A DNA stretch of 63,066 nucleotides from Myxococcales bacterium (GTDB taxonomy: Bacteria; Myxococcota; Polyangia; Polyangiales; Polyangiaceae), in contig PLXW01000152.1 of NCBI GenBank assembly GCA_003151595.1, positions 1 through 63,066 on the forward strand, read 5' to 3'. The notes beneath the pieces were generated by a model, which ran no database searches, was not told the DNA's origin, and worked only from the letters and a program-made list of their open reading frames with translations. Each line of letters opens with the position of its first letter. Position 1 is the stretch's first letter. The position numbers and the translations under genes are program-made. Positions 1 to 8,151 of this stretch are shown piece by piece.

Positions 1-106
1 CAGCGCGATCGCGCAGCCGCGCGCGAACGTCCGCCTGTCCCACGCCGTCGCGAAGCTCACGTCAGGAAGTTGCCCGAACGGCGCGCGTGGCGATACCTCG
101 ATCGAC
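1..106. other. No recognisable gene at the left edge
   Basis: The first hundred bases are open in the same frame as the lipoprotein that follows, but the residues before its methionine look like neither a signal peptide nor a known protein end. They may be an upstream leader or the tail of a gene outside the window. Nothing can be assigned. Confidence 0.4.
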
Positions 107-676
107 ATGCGCCGGCCTGCCTTGGTCGCTGGTCTCGTCTCGTGTGCCTTCGTCGCCGTCGCGCTCCTGCCGCTGGCGTGCACCGGCACCGACCCGTACG
201 CGCCCGGCACGGCGCTCGGGACGTACGCCGTGACCGGCACGTTGAAGGCGAACACGTGCGGCTCGGGGCAAGCGCCCGATCCGTGGGACTTCACGGTGAA
301 GCTCTCCACCGACCCGGGCACGCTCTACTGGATCCAGGGGAGCCTCCCCATCAGCGGAACGCTCTCCGCCGCGAACGTCGCCGCGCTCACGTCGACGTCG
401 TCGCAAGCGACGTTCTTCGCCGACTCGTCGGTGCCGTTGTGCGCGATCGATCGCACCGACACGCTCGCCGCGACGCTCGTCCCCGACGCGACGATCGCTC
501 ACGAGTACGCCAGCTTCACCGGCACGCTCACGTACGCCTTCGCGCAGGACGCCGCGTCGACCGACTGCTCCGGTGCGCTCACCGACAACGGCGGAGGCTA
601 CGCCGCGCTGCCGTGCTCGGTGTCGTACACGCTGAGCGCGACGCGCACGGCGCTCCCCAATCAATACGGAAAGTGA
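107..676 (+). CDS. Small exported lipoprotein, function unknown
   Basis: A 189-residue protein with a clear type II signal peptide: Met-Arg-Arg, a hydrophobic stretch, then the lipobox LPLAC ending at a cysteine near residue 25. The lipid-modified mature protein would sit on an envelope membrane. The rest is Thr/Ser/Ala-rich and predicted mostly beta, with four further cysteines (CGSG near 48, one each near 112, 154 and 170) that could form two disulfides. I recognise no domain. The ATG was chosen because it gives the signal peptide directly; no strong Shine-Dalgarno is visible. It stands alone, followed by a 600-bp non-coding region. High GC3 and the lipobox support a real gene. Confidence 0.75.
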   Translation: MRRPALVAGLVSCAFVAVALLPLACTGTDPYAPGTALGTYAVTGTLKANTCGSGQAPDPWDFTVKLSTDPGTLYWIQGSLPISGTLSAANVAALTSTSSQATFFADSSVPLCAIDRTDTLAATLVPDATIAHEYASFTGTLTYAFAQDAASTDCSGALTDNGGGYAALPCSVSYTLSATRTALPNQYGK

Positions 677-1070
677 CGAAGAGCACGCGCGTCGGGAAGA
701 CATGGCGCTCGGGCGTGTTACCTTGAGCGAAGCATCGTGGAACGGAACGCCGAACGAGTTCGTTTCGGAATCCCAGATCGGTCTGGTGGAGGAGAACCTC
801 CGCGTCCTCGATTCAATGGGCGTCATTGCCCCCGTACGGAAACACTCGCCGCGGAAGCAGGCGACACGTCGAATCGTCGACGCCAATCGCTCTGACTTCC
901 CCCCGGGTGCCGGCATCGCCGGAGGAGGAATCATCATGCAGAGTACCTGTGGCTCTAATCCGAAGGGGCCGATGCCGTAGAAGGCGACGCCCGCGCGGTC
1001 CTCGAGCCATGACGCTCGGTGGGGTGTTGCGCGGGGTCGGCTTGGGTCGAGCGGACTTCAACGATGGTTC
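677..1070. other. Intergenic stretch without a supported gene
   Basis: About 390 bases between the lipoprotein and the candidate small RNA. Short open frames exist on both strands (for example about 90 codons from 702), but none has a ribosome-binding site, a recognisable domain or convincing codon structure. The stretch could hold the promoter of the downstream RNA. Confidence 0.5.
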
Positions 1071-1226
1071 GGGATCGCCAGCGGCACTAGTGCCGTGATC
1101 CCTATCGAGCTTCGGCTCGGCCAGCGCGGAAGCCGCCGTGCTCGACTCGCAACTAGGTGCCCATGCGATTGGGGCCGTGTACCGACGGTCCGGGTGCTGC
1201 AACGCACACCCGGACCGTTGCTTTTT
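1071..1226 (+). ncRNA. Candidate structured small RNA ending in an intrinsic terminator
   Basis: Three consecutive hairpins are visible without a reading frame. The first pairs GGGATC (1071-1076) with GATCCC (1097-1102) around the palindrome GGCACTAGTGCC. The second is CGAGC-UUCG-GCUCG (about 1106-1119), a UUCG tetraloop stem typical of stable RNAs. The third is the terminator stem described separately. No protein gene on the plus strand explains the terminator, since the nearest upstream gene ended 500 bases earlier. I do not recognise an Rfam family (it is not 6S, SRP, RNase P or tmRNA by their signature motifs). The exact 5' end is unknown. Confidence 0.45.
1186..1226 (+). terminator. Strong rho-independent terminator
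   Basis: An 11-bp perfect stem pairs 1186-1196 (CGGTCCGGGTG) with 1207-1217 around a 10-nt loop, extendable by an A-T pair, followed by TTGCTTTTT. It is oriented for plus-strand transcription and lies about 70 bases before the tRNA. Confidence 0.8.
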
Positions 1227-1298
1227 GTGCGTGCGAGGACGGGCCGCGGCACGGTTCGTTGACACGCGGATCCTCGCGCGGTAAACCCGCCGGCCGTT

Positions 1299-1371
1299 GC
1301 GGGAGTAACTCAGTTGGTAGAGTGCAAGCTTCCCAAGCTTGATGTCGCGGGTTCGAATCCCGTCTCCCGCT
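1299..1371 (+). tRNA. tRNA-Gly (anticodon CCC)
   Basis: A full 73-nt cloverleaf. The acceptor GCGGGAG (1299-1305) pairs with CTCCCGC (1364-1370), with discriminator T1371. The D-arm is ACTC/GAGT. The anticodon stem CAAGC/GCTTG encloses the loop TTCCCAA, so the anticodon CCC at 1332-1334 reads GGG glycine codons. The T-arm carries the invariant GTTCGAATC. CCA is not encoded. The antisense strand gives a spurious peptide (PTELLP-type), a known annotation artefact. A decayed kinase gene begins about 200 bp downstream, and tRNA 3' ends are common integration points, but no integrase is present. Confidence 0.97.
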
Positions 1372-1577
1372 CGAAGAATCGGGCCTTTTCGTCGGGTGAG
1401 CGCGGCCCGGAAGTCCCGTGAAGCGCCCTGATACGCGCTGCACTCGCGGGGAAGAGGGCTCGGGCCGCGTGCAAGCGATCTTCGCGAACGCGTCGACGTC
1501 GTTCCGCCACCCGCGACACCTGCGGACGGGGTTCGAGTCGATCGACTCGCTCGACTGGTACAGCGCGAAGTCGGAGG
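1372..1577. other. Non-coding gap between tRNA and kinase remnant
   Basis: Roughly 200 bases in which the reading frame of the decayed kinase runs on but no longer resembles the family. I see no att repeat of the tRNA 3' end and no integrase. Confidence 0.4.
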
Positions 1578-4076
1578 GGCTCGCGAGGAGCCCCTCGCCG
1601 TGCTGCGCGAGCGCCCCGGCGACGCCCCCCATGGACTCGTACGCCGACCGGGTGAGCATGCGCGACTCGGGGTCGCGTTGCTCCCAGAGCTTCGACGCGG
1701 CGAAGGAGAGAAGAGCGAGCGCGCCGGGCCGCCCCTCGACGGCGCGCACCATCTCGCCGACGAGCGCGTCGCTCTCGAACGCGAACCCCGCGCGCCGCGC
1801 GGGCTCGACGAGGATGCGGCGCAGATCGGCGGCGCCGGGCGTGGCAAGGAAGGCGAGCGCGTGCTCCAGGCGATCCCTGAAGGCGCTCTCCTGCTGGACC
1901 TTGGTGAGAAAGTCGTCACGGAGCGTGAGGACCAGGCGCGCCGGATCCGCGCGGCTCCCGGCGATGGCCACCAGCCACGAGCAGAACACGGCGCGCTCGC
2001 CACGGTCGCGCGCGAGCGTGAACGCTTCCTCGAACTGATCGACGAAGAACACGAACGTCTCTTCCCGCGAGCGCGCTGCGGCGTGGACGCGCGCAGCGAT
2101 CTCCCTCGCGTCCATCTCGGTCCCTAGACCGTCGGTCTGCACGCCGAGCTGCGCGAGCTTCATTCGCAGCGTCGCCAGCGGAGTCGCTCCCGGCCGAAAG
2201 ACGACGGCCTGGTGTGCGTCACCCAGGGCCGGCACGACGCCAGCCCGGACGAACGAGCTCTTCCCGGCGCCGGACGGCCCACGATCGCGAGGAGCGGCTC
2301 GGATCGGAGGCGGTTGAGAAACATCTCGACCTCGCGCTCGCGGCCAAAGAACAGGTCCGCGTCGGCCGCGGTCAGCGGTGCCAAGCCGCGATAGGGCGCT
2401 TCGAGCGTGAGGACGCGGGACTCGCTGTCGTCCGCCGCGGCCAGCACGCGATCGAGCCAGGCGAGCATCGCCTCGCTCGTCTGCTCGAAGCCGGCGGGAA
2501 GAGCGACAAGCAGGATGCCGCGTCGTCCGCGTCCCTCGAGCAGGAACAGCTCGCGCTCCGCGCTGGGGCTGGGCCGAGTGGCGAGCGCCAGCGGTGCGAG
2601 GAGCAGCGGGCGTCCATCGCGCGCGATGAGAATGGGCGCGTCGAGCTCGATCTGTGTTCCCGGCGGCAGCGCGTGCGTGAGTCGATGTCGCCGGCGGACG
2701 CCCATCCAGATCTCCGCATGGTCGTCTTCACCCGCGACGGCGAGCGGGTAGTCCGACAGGAACGCCAGGGATCGCAGCAGCTCCGAGGCCACGACGAGCA
2801 CGAGCGACAGCTCTTCGGCCGCGGCCTCCTCCGTCGGCAACGTGCTCGTCGCACGCGCGGTCTGGCGGTCGATGAGCCCGGCGAGGGCGGTGCTCGCCGG
2901 TCCGTTCGCGAGCGCGTCCACCAGCTCCGGGACGGGCCGCTCGGCGGCGCGCGACGCGAGCGACGCCACCAGCGCGCGCAGGAGGTCGAGCCACTCCGCG
3001 TCCTCGAGTCGACGTTTGCGCAGCGCCGACAGGAGCTCGTTCGCGACCGGCGCCAGGGGTTGATCCGTACGCCGCTGCCACCACGCCGCGAGCGCGACGA
3101 CGCTGAGGAACCGAAGGCTCACACGCGTGAGTCGCGACGTCGCGTCGAGCGCCCGGTACGCCCCGCGCGCGCCATCGAGCTCGGCGACCGCTTCGGCCAG
3201 CGGCTGCGGAAAGTCCCGCAGCGCGATCTCCGCGACGTCGCGCGGCAGGCGCGGAAGCTCGAGGCCCCCCTCGCCGAGCCTGGACGCATCGCGGAACGCC
3301 CGTGCGAGCTCGAGGGCGCTGGCCTGCCGGTCGTCGGGCTCTTTCGCCATCGCGCGATCGAGCACCGCCTCGAGCTCGCCCGGGAGCCCCTCGGGAAGCG
3401 GCGGAACCGACGCGACGAGGTGTTGCTCAGCGAGCTCCTTGATCGTGCCGGAGAAGGGTCGATGTCCGGCGATCGCCTCGTACGCGAGCCCCTCGGCTCG
3501 CGCGTGCACCGCCGAATGCCGCACGACGCTCACTCCCGGCGCGCTTCCCTGGCTAGCGAGCGCTGCGTCCTTGGCGATCCCCAGATCGAGGAGCTTCGGC
3601 AGGAGCGCTCCGGCGCGCGCGATCACCATCACGTTCTGCGGCTTGATGTCGCGGTGCACGATCCCGTGCTCGTGGGCGGTCTGCACGACCTCGCACAGGC
3701 GCTCGAAGAACGGCACGAAGTCACGGAGCGGCATCGCCCCTTTGGCGAGCACGTCGCTGAGCGAGGTCCCCCGTACGAGCTCCATGGCGATCCAGGACAC
3801 GCCGTCGAGCTCGACCCCGAACGCGTAGACGTGTGCCGCATACGGATGGTCCAGCGTCGACGCGAGCCGGGCCTCGCGAAGGAAGCGCAATCGCATCGTG
3901 TCGTCGGTCGCGAATCGAGACCGAAGGATCTTCACGACGACCCTGCGCGAGAGGCCCGTCTGTTCGGCGAGGTAGATCGCGCCGAAGGCTCCTTCGCCGA
4001 TCTTCGCTCCGAGGACGAACTCCCCGAGCCGACGACCCTCGAGCTCGGGCGAGGCGTTTGTACTTGGAGCGTTCAT
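1578..4076 (-). pseudogene. Decayed Ser/Thr kinase with STAND-type ATPase
   Basis: The N-terminal part is a Hanks kinase: glycine loop IGEGAFGAIY, catalytic HRDIKPQN and a DLG in place of DFG. The activation segment and APE motif are missing: the sequence jumps from the loop (about 3540) straight to AYEAIAGHRPF, about 25 residues short. A long helical linker leads to GLAPLTAADADLFFGRE and a P-loop, the start of a novel-STAND ATPase. The P-loop is broken by a missing G in the run at 2276-2277; restoring it gives GPSGAGKS and continues into the frame with FFVDQFEEAF and the following helices. Family resemblance fades near 1578 without a proper C-terminus. Start ATG at 4076 follows a G-rich leader. 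The frameshift alone could be a sequencing error; the missing APE and the lost 3' end argue for real decay. Confidence 0.75.
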
Positions 4077-4110
4077 TTCCCCCACCCTCCAGGATCACGC
4101 CGCGGGCGGC

Positions 4111-4125
4111 TGAGCGTCAAGGCAG
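4111..4125. repeat. 15-bp copy of an IS3-element end
   Basis: TGAGCGTCAAGGCAG lies in the short gap between the kinase remnant and the PrpD-like gene. The same 15 bases form the left end of the IS3-family element at 34563-34577. It may be the scar of an element that once inserted beside the kinase. It could also be chance, but an exact 15-mer is unlikely at this scale. Confidence 0.45.
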
Positions 4126-4136
4126 AGAGGGGCGAG

Positions 4137-5714
4137 TCACCGCGCGACGGCGCGGGCCACGAAGGACGCGAGAGGCTCGTCTTCGATGCGGAGCCCTGCG
4201 CGCAGGACGGCGCGCGCCTCTCGCTCGCCGAGCGACGGCGACGCCTCGCGTACCAGCTTCGCTTCGAGCTCGCGCTCCGCGTCGCTGGAGTGGAACGAGC
4301 CAACGGGAACGTCGACCTGCTCTTCGGCGCGCCGCCCGTCATGCAGCTCGATCGTCAGGCGACTCGGAAAAGCGAGCGGTATGGCGCTCCCTGCGTGCGG
4401 CGGGCGCTCGCGTCGCCCGAGCGTCACGAGCGCACGAGCGAGGCGCACCACGTCCGACGCCGACGCGAGCTCGGAGCGATTCTCTTCTCGGTACCGCTTG
4501 CCGAGCCGCGGGACATCGCGGAGGCGGAGCGTTCGCATCGCGGCCCGCCCCGCGCCGAGCGCGCGCGCCGAGTCGATGACGGCGGCCGTGAGCGCGGGGT
4601 CGTGCCGCACCTCGATGCGCGCGGCGAGACGGCGAAGCGCCGCTTCGTTCGCCGCGAGGTACGCGGCGTCGAGCTCGATCGGCGAGAGGCGCCCCGCGTG
4701 GATCAGGACCGCCGCCGACAGCGCGAGGTCGAAGTTGACGCTCACCGGCGACATCCCGGCCTCGGCGACGTACTCGGCCGCGAAGCGCGTCGCCTCGCAG
4801 GCGAGCTTCGTGGTCGCGATCTCGATCCGTGGCACGTCGTCGGCGCGCATCTCCGGCCACCGAGCTCGCACGCGCTCGATCGCGGTGAGCGCGGTCTGGA
4901 AGTAATGGCAACCCGGATACGTCTTGAAGGCGAGAGTCTCCGTCACCCATGTTTCGCCGAGCCCCTCGAGCATCATCGGCAGCGGCAGAAACGAGAAGCG
5001 CGCCCAGAAGCCGCGCCGGTTCTCGAGGATCCGAGCGTGCCCCGTCATGCCCGCGCGCGCGAAGTAGCCGGCCTGGATCCCCGTCTGCGTCGGCGTCGCT
5101 GCGGCCAGGAGCTTCGAGCTCGGCACGAAAAAACCCGGCTGCAGCGCGAAGTTCGGCTGCGCGAGCGAGACGGCGAGCGCGTGGGCCGTTAGATCCGCGT
5201 CCAACCCGAGGAGCTTCGCCGTGGCCGCGGCCGCGGAAGCCAGGTGGATGAACGTCCACATCTGCCCGTTGAGCGGGCCGAGCAAGCACGATGCGCCGAG
5301 TCGTCCACCGATCTCGTTCGCGCATACGATCGCGGTGACGAGGTCTCGCCCGCTCTTCGACTCGTGCTCGGCGACGGCGAGGGACGCGAACACGGCGGAG
5401 TGGCACGTATGTCCCATCCACACGATGTCGTCGTAGTCCTGGGCCATCGAGCATGCGGCGTTAGCGAGCGCGGCGTCGCAGGGCCCCAGCCGCGCGCCGC
5501 CCGCGAGGACGGTGGCGCGCCCCTCGGGCGCGAACGCGACGACGCCGCGTCGGATCGGATCGATCTCGTGAGCACGCGCAGCGGCGTGCACCGCGGCGAC
5601 CATGTCGACGAGCTGGAACCGCGCTGCGCGCCGCGTCCTCTCCGGGATGCGATCGTACGTCAGCCCTGCGACCCATCGTCCGAGCGTTGCCACGTGCCCT
5701 TCCATGGTCGGCAT
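4137..5714 (-). CDS. MmgE/PrpD family protein
   Basis: A 525-residue member of the MmgE/PrpD superfamily (2-methylcitrate dehydratase, cis-aconitate decarboxylase, related hydratases). Family signs are the helical N-terminus, an AQDYDDIVWMGHTCHSA segment, a pattern close to the usual DD...GH..SA active site, then a YPGCHYFQTAL segment matching the family's KxYPxC region. Family length is usually 450-500, so it is close to full size. Start ATG at 5714 (alternative 5705) is preferred over the upstream frame, whose translation is low-complexity PGIIPLIPWIP produced by GATC repeats. The substrate is unknown; propionate metabolism is one possibility, since steroid breakdown elsewhere in the window yields propionyl-CoA, but no methylcitrate-cycle partners are adjacent. 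Confidence 0.8.
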   Translation of the reverse strand: MPTMEGHVATLGRWVAGLTYDRIPERTRRAARFQLVDMVAAVHAAARAHEIDPIRRGVVAFAPEGRATVLAGGARLGPCDAALANAACSMAQDYDDIVWMGHTCHSAVFASLAVAEHESKSGRDLVTAIVCANEIGGRLGASCLLGPLNGQMWTFIHLASAAAATAKLLGLDADLTAHALAVSLAQPNFALQPGFFVPSSKLLAAATPTQTGIQAGYFARAGMTGHARILENRRGFWARFSFLPLPMMLEGLGETWVTETLAFKTYPGCHYFQTALTAIERVRARWPEMRADDVPRIEIATTKLACEATRFAAEYVAEAGMSPVSVNFDLALSAAVLIHAGRLSPIELDAAYLAANEAALRRLAARIEVRHDPALTAAVIDSARALGAGRAAMRTLRLRDVPRLGKRYREENRSELASASDVVRLARALVTLGRRERPPHAGSAIPLAFPSRLTIELHDGRRAEEQVDVPVGSFHSSDAERELEAKLVREASPSLGEREARAVLRAGLRIEDEPLASFVARAVAR

Positions 5715-5777
5715 CTTCGCATCGCTTTCCCGACCCGAGCGGCCGCATTCGTACGGCGATTGCGGGACGCCAGCAGG

Positions 5778-5812
5778 GATCCACGGGATCAATGGAATGA
5801 TCCCCGGGATCA
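5778..5812. repeat. GATC palindrome element, copy A (two units)
   Basis: GATCCACGGGATC (5778-5790) is followed by the perfect 15-bp palindrome TGATCCCCGGGATCA (5798-5812). It lies in the 170-bp divergent gap between the PrpD-like gene and the phospholipase-like gene, 70-85 bases from both starts, and is therefore well placed as an operator. Confidence 0.6.
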
Positions 5813-5884
5813 CGGGACGGCCCGACGCGCGCGAGATCCTCGGAAGAAAGCGCGGGGCATCCCTCGTGCAAAAGCTTCGCACCC

Positions 5885-7231
5885 ATGCGAACCCTGAGTG
5901 CCCTCGTCACCGTGTCCGCCGCCTCGCTCTTCGTTGCGGCCGACGCCCACGCCTTCGGCTGGGTGACCCACCAGAACATCACCGAGCAGGTCGCACGCCA
6001 GCACGGGATCACCGACGCGGCGACCATCAGTCTGCTCCGGACCGAGTCCATCTGGGCCGACACGTCCTGGGACACGTCGAACCCGTCGAGCTGCCGCTAC
6101 GGGTCGGAGGACCTCCGCGGCACGTGGGGCATCAGCGAGGAGTACAACCCGTTCTACGATGACGGTCCTCAGACCATCCAGAACGGGGATCACATCTTCG
6201 ACGTCTACGACTGGGACCATGGGCTCTCGCCGACGGGACGGGACTGCGACGACGCGCAGCAATTCTTCAGCGTCTTCGGCGCCTACGCGGCTCCTTCGTG
6301 CCAGTACGTCCAGTGCACGAGCAACGCGCAGTGCCCCGGCCAGGTGGTCTCCTCCGGGCTCACCCCCGGCGGTGGCGCCATCGGCTCGAACAGCTGCAGC
6401 GCCTGCGGTCTGCTCGGCTGCAACGGCACCGGCTACTGCAAGTTCTACGAGGACGACAAGAACTGCTGGGGATCGTGCCGTTTCGCCTCGCCCAACGCGC
6501 GGTCGGTCACGTCGAACGGCGCCTACAGCGGCGCGCAGGAGTCCCTCGGCCTCGACCGCTGCTACTCCGGCGCCCCCAGCTGGCCGACGCCCTCACTGAG
6601 CTGCACCAGCAACGCCAACTGTCCGGCCGGCTCGGTCTGCACCAACGGGACATGCAGCGAGACGTGCACCAGCCCGCTGCAGATGCTCGCGCGCGGCGCG
6701 CACTACATCGAGGACGTCGGTTCGCCCTGGCACACCGTGGCGTGGGCGAACGCGTTCCAGCCGGCCAATCACGGCGCATATGAGACGGGCTATCTGGACA
6801 CCAAGTGGTCCGACGCCACGATGAACCTGACGGGCTGGGCGTCGAGCGGCTCCGCTTCCTGGACCGATTATGACAGCTACGTTCGGTGCGACGGCTGGGA
6901 GAGCAGCAACACGAACGGCAACTGCGCCAGTAGCTGGTGCAACGGAACGACGACGTCGCTCGCCAGCATGAGCTACTACGACCTCGCCAACGACCTCGCG
7001 CACATCACGACGCAGTTCCAGCGGTTCGTGAACGACAACCGCGGCGTCACGACGTGCGCTGACTCGGGGGTTCCCGTCGCGACTTACAGTTCGAATTACA
7101 CGGCGTCGGTCAACGGGCATTACACTACGTGCTTTCAGGACAATCCGTGGGTGTCACAGTGGGTCGTGTGGTACGCGGCGCGAGCTCTCTCGGCGGCGAA
7201 TCACAAGGCTGATCCTGCGCTGTTTCCGTAG
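5885..7231 (+). CDS. Exported zinc phospholipase C/S1-P1 nuclease-like protein with Cys-rich inserts
   Basis: A 448-residue secreted protein with a signal peptide ending ADAHA|FGW. The mature N-terminus FGWVTHQNI places a Trp and a His where the zinc-dependent phospholipase C/P1-nuclease fold has metal ligands. Further matches are GDHIFDVYDWDHG near residue 105 and HYIEDVGSPWHTVAWAN near residue 280, which resembles the HYLGDVNQPMH motif of Bacillus phospholipase C. Two cysteine-rich stretches (CTSNAQCP, then CTSNANCPAGSVCTNGTC) are inserted before the last motif; such C-x-CP repeats are common in myxobacterial exported proteins. Likely a secreted hydrolase of phospholipids or nucleic acids, plausible in predation. 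The fold assignment rests on motifs only. Confidence 0.6.
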   Translation: MRTLSALVTVSAASLFVAADAHAFGWVTHQNITEQVARQHGITDAATISLLRTESIWADTSWDTSNPSSCRYGSEDLRGTWGISEEYNPFYDDGPQTIQNGDHIFDVYDWDHGLSPTGRDCDDAQQFFSVFGAYAAPSCQYVQCTSNAQCPGQVVSSGLTPGGGAIGSNSCSACGLLGCNGTGYCKFYEDDKNCWGSCRFASPNARSVTSNGAYSGAQESLGLDRCYSGAPSWPTPSLSCTSNANCPAGSVCTNGTCSETCTSPLQMLARGAHYIEDVGSPWHTVAWANAFQPANHGAYETGYLDTKWSDATMNLTGWASSGSASWTDYDSYVRCDGWESSNTNGNCASSWCNGTTTSLASMSYYDLANDLAHITTQFQRFVNDNRGVTTCADSGVPVATYSSNYTASVNGHYTTCFQDNPWVSQWVVWYAARALSAANHKADPALFP

Positions 7232-7278
7232 GCGCCATCGCGGACCCAGTATGCATGCCATGTCTCTACCCGTGACAT

Positions 7279-7899
7279 ATGGTCCATCTCACACTCCAAT
7301 TCGCCCGGCGTGCTTACGAGCTCGGGCTCCCGCTGCTCTTCGTGATCTCGGCGACCCGCTCGTGGAAGGCGCGCGGAGCCGGAGTGACGACCCGCGAGCT
7401 CGTCTTCGGCTTCGCGCTGTCCCAGTCGGTGGAGCTCCTGGCCGTCGCGCAAGGGCGCTACCGCTATCCCGACTGGACCCTGTACTTTCCTCCATCGCCA
7501 GAGTGGGTGCCCCTCGGCATCGGACTCGGCTGGGCCACGTTCCTACCTGTCGTGATGAGGATCTCCGAAGCGATCCTCGGGCGAGTCGCACCGTGGCGGC
7601 TCGCGCTCCTCGACGGCGCCACGGCGGTGGGCCTGGACGTCATCCTCGACCCGGCGGTCTCCGGGGAACCGCTGCACATGTGGGTCTGGCGAGGCGTGGG
7701 AATGACGCCTTACCGATTCTGGCTTCTCGACGTTCCGGTCTTCAATTTCGTCGGGTGGTTCCTCCTCATCGGCGCGAGCGGGCTGCAGCTTCGCGCGGCC
7801 GAAGCACGCCCGCCGGGAGCGGCGCGCCTGGCTTGGCTCGGCGGGTTCTTCGCGGTCGACCTCGCCGTGGCGCTGCTCGTGATGAGGCTCCCTTGGTGA
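7279..7899 (+). CDS. Integral membrane protein, carotenoid biosynthesis (DUF422/CruF) type
   Basis: A 206-residue polytopic membrane protein with about five or six hydrophobic segments. The signature region LDVILDP...WVWRGVGMTPYRFW...VPVFNFVGWFLLIG fits the DUF422 carotenoid-biosynthesis family (CruF-like hydratases), in which a D-x-x-LDP, a WVW and an NFxGW recur. If so, it would modify psi ends of carotenoids in the inner membrane. No other carotenoid gene is in the window. The start is weak (no clear Shine-Dalgarno before 7279). Its stop overlaps the next start as GTGA, so the two are translationally coupled. Confidence 0.5.
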   Translation: MVHLTLQFARRAYELGLPLLFVISATRSWKARGAGVTTRELVFGFALSQSVELLAVAQGRYRYPDWTLYFPPSPEWVPLGIGLGWATFLPVVMRISEAILGRVAPWRLALLDGATAVGLDVILDPAVSGEPLHMWVWRGVGMTPYRFWLLDVPVFNFVGWFLLIGASGLQLRAAEARPPGAARLAWLGGFFAVDLAVALLVMRLPW

Positions 7900-8087
7900 G
7901 CGGTGCGCGAAGGTTTCTCACCGCGCACTTCGAGGCGTGCGTCCATGCGTCGTTCTGGGTGAGCGCGTCCTGCCTCGCAGCGCTCGCCGGGAGGCCCTGG
8001 CTGGGCGCGATCGGCCTGGTGACGGTGGCGCCGATCCTCGCGCTGTACGTCGCCCGGGTGCGGCGTCGCACCGACGGCGTGGCTTGA
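7896..8087 (+). CDS. Small membrane protein coupled to the DUF422-like gene
   Basis: A 63-residue protein starting at a GTG that overlaps the preceding stop (GTGA, 7896-7899). It has two hydrophobic segments (about 17-35 and 38-52) followed by a basic tail, VARVRRRTDGVA. No family is recognised. Coupling suggests a partner or assembly factor of the upstream membrane protein. Its stop lies inside a GATC palindrome element, so transcription units meet here. Confidence 0.5.
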   Translation: MSGARRFLTAHFEACVHASFWVSASCLAALAGRPWLGAIGLVTVAPILALYVARVRRRTDGVA

Positions 8088-8099
8088 TCCCCGAGATCA
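8085..8099. repeat. GATC palindrome element, copy B
   Basis: TGATCCCCGAGATCA, one mismatch from the perfect palindrome of copy A, with a further GATCAC half-site at 8117-8122. It lies about 53 bases upstream of the sigma-54 activator start. Confidence 0.6.
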
Positions 8100-8151
8100 C
8101 AACCCATAGCATCGGGTAGATCACCTTCCGTCCCAGTGGGCACCGAGTGGC

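Noticed and set aside
702..980. 92-codon frame after the first lipoprotein
   Set aside because: No ribosome-binding site, signal or domain, and unremarkable codon structure.
1300..1400. Peptides reading DSNPRHQAWEACTLPTELLP on the minus strand
   Set aside because: This is the antisense of the tRNA gene, a well-known false protein.
1299..4076. Integrated genomic island at tRNA-Gly
   Set aside because: No integrase and no second copy of the tRNA 3' end were found in the window.
2214..5192. Open frame of 992 codons on the plus strand
   Set aside because: Antisense to the kinase remnant and the PrpD-like gene; Arg-rich, no domain.
5798..5812. FNR/CRP-type site
   Set aside because: The half-sites TGAT/ATCA are separated by 7 bases, not the 4 of FNR boxes, and the TGTGA/TCACA of CRP is absent.
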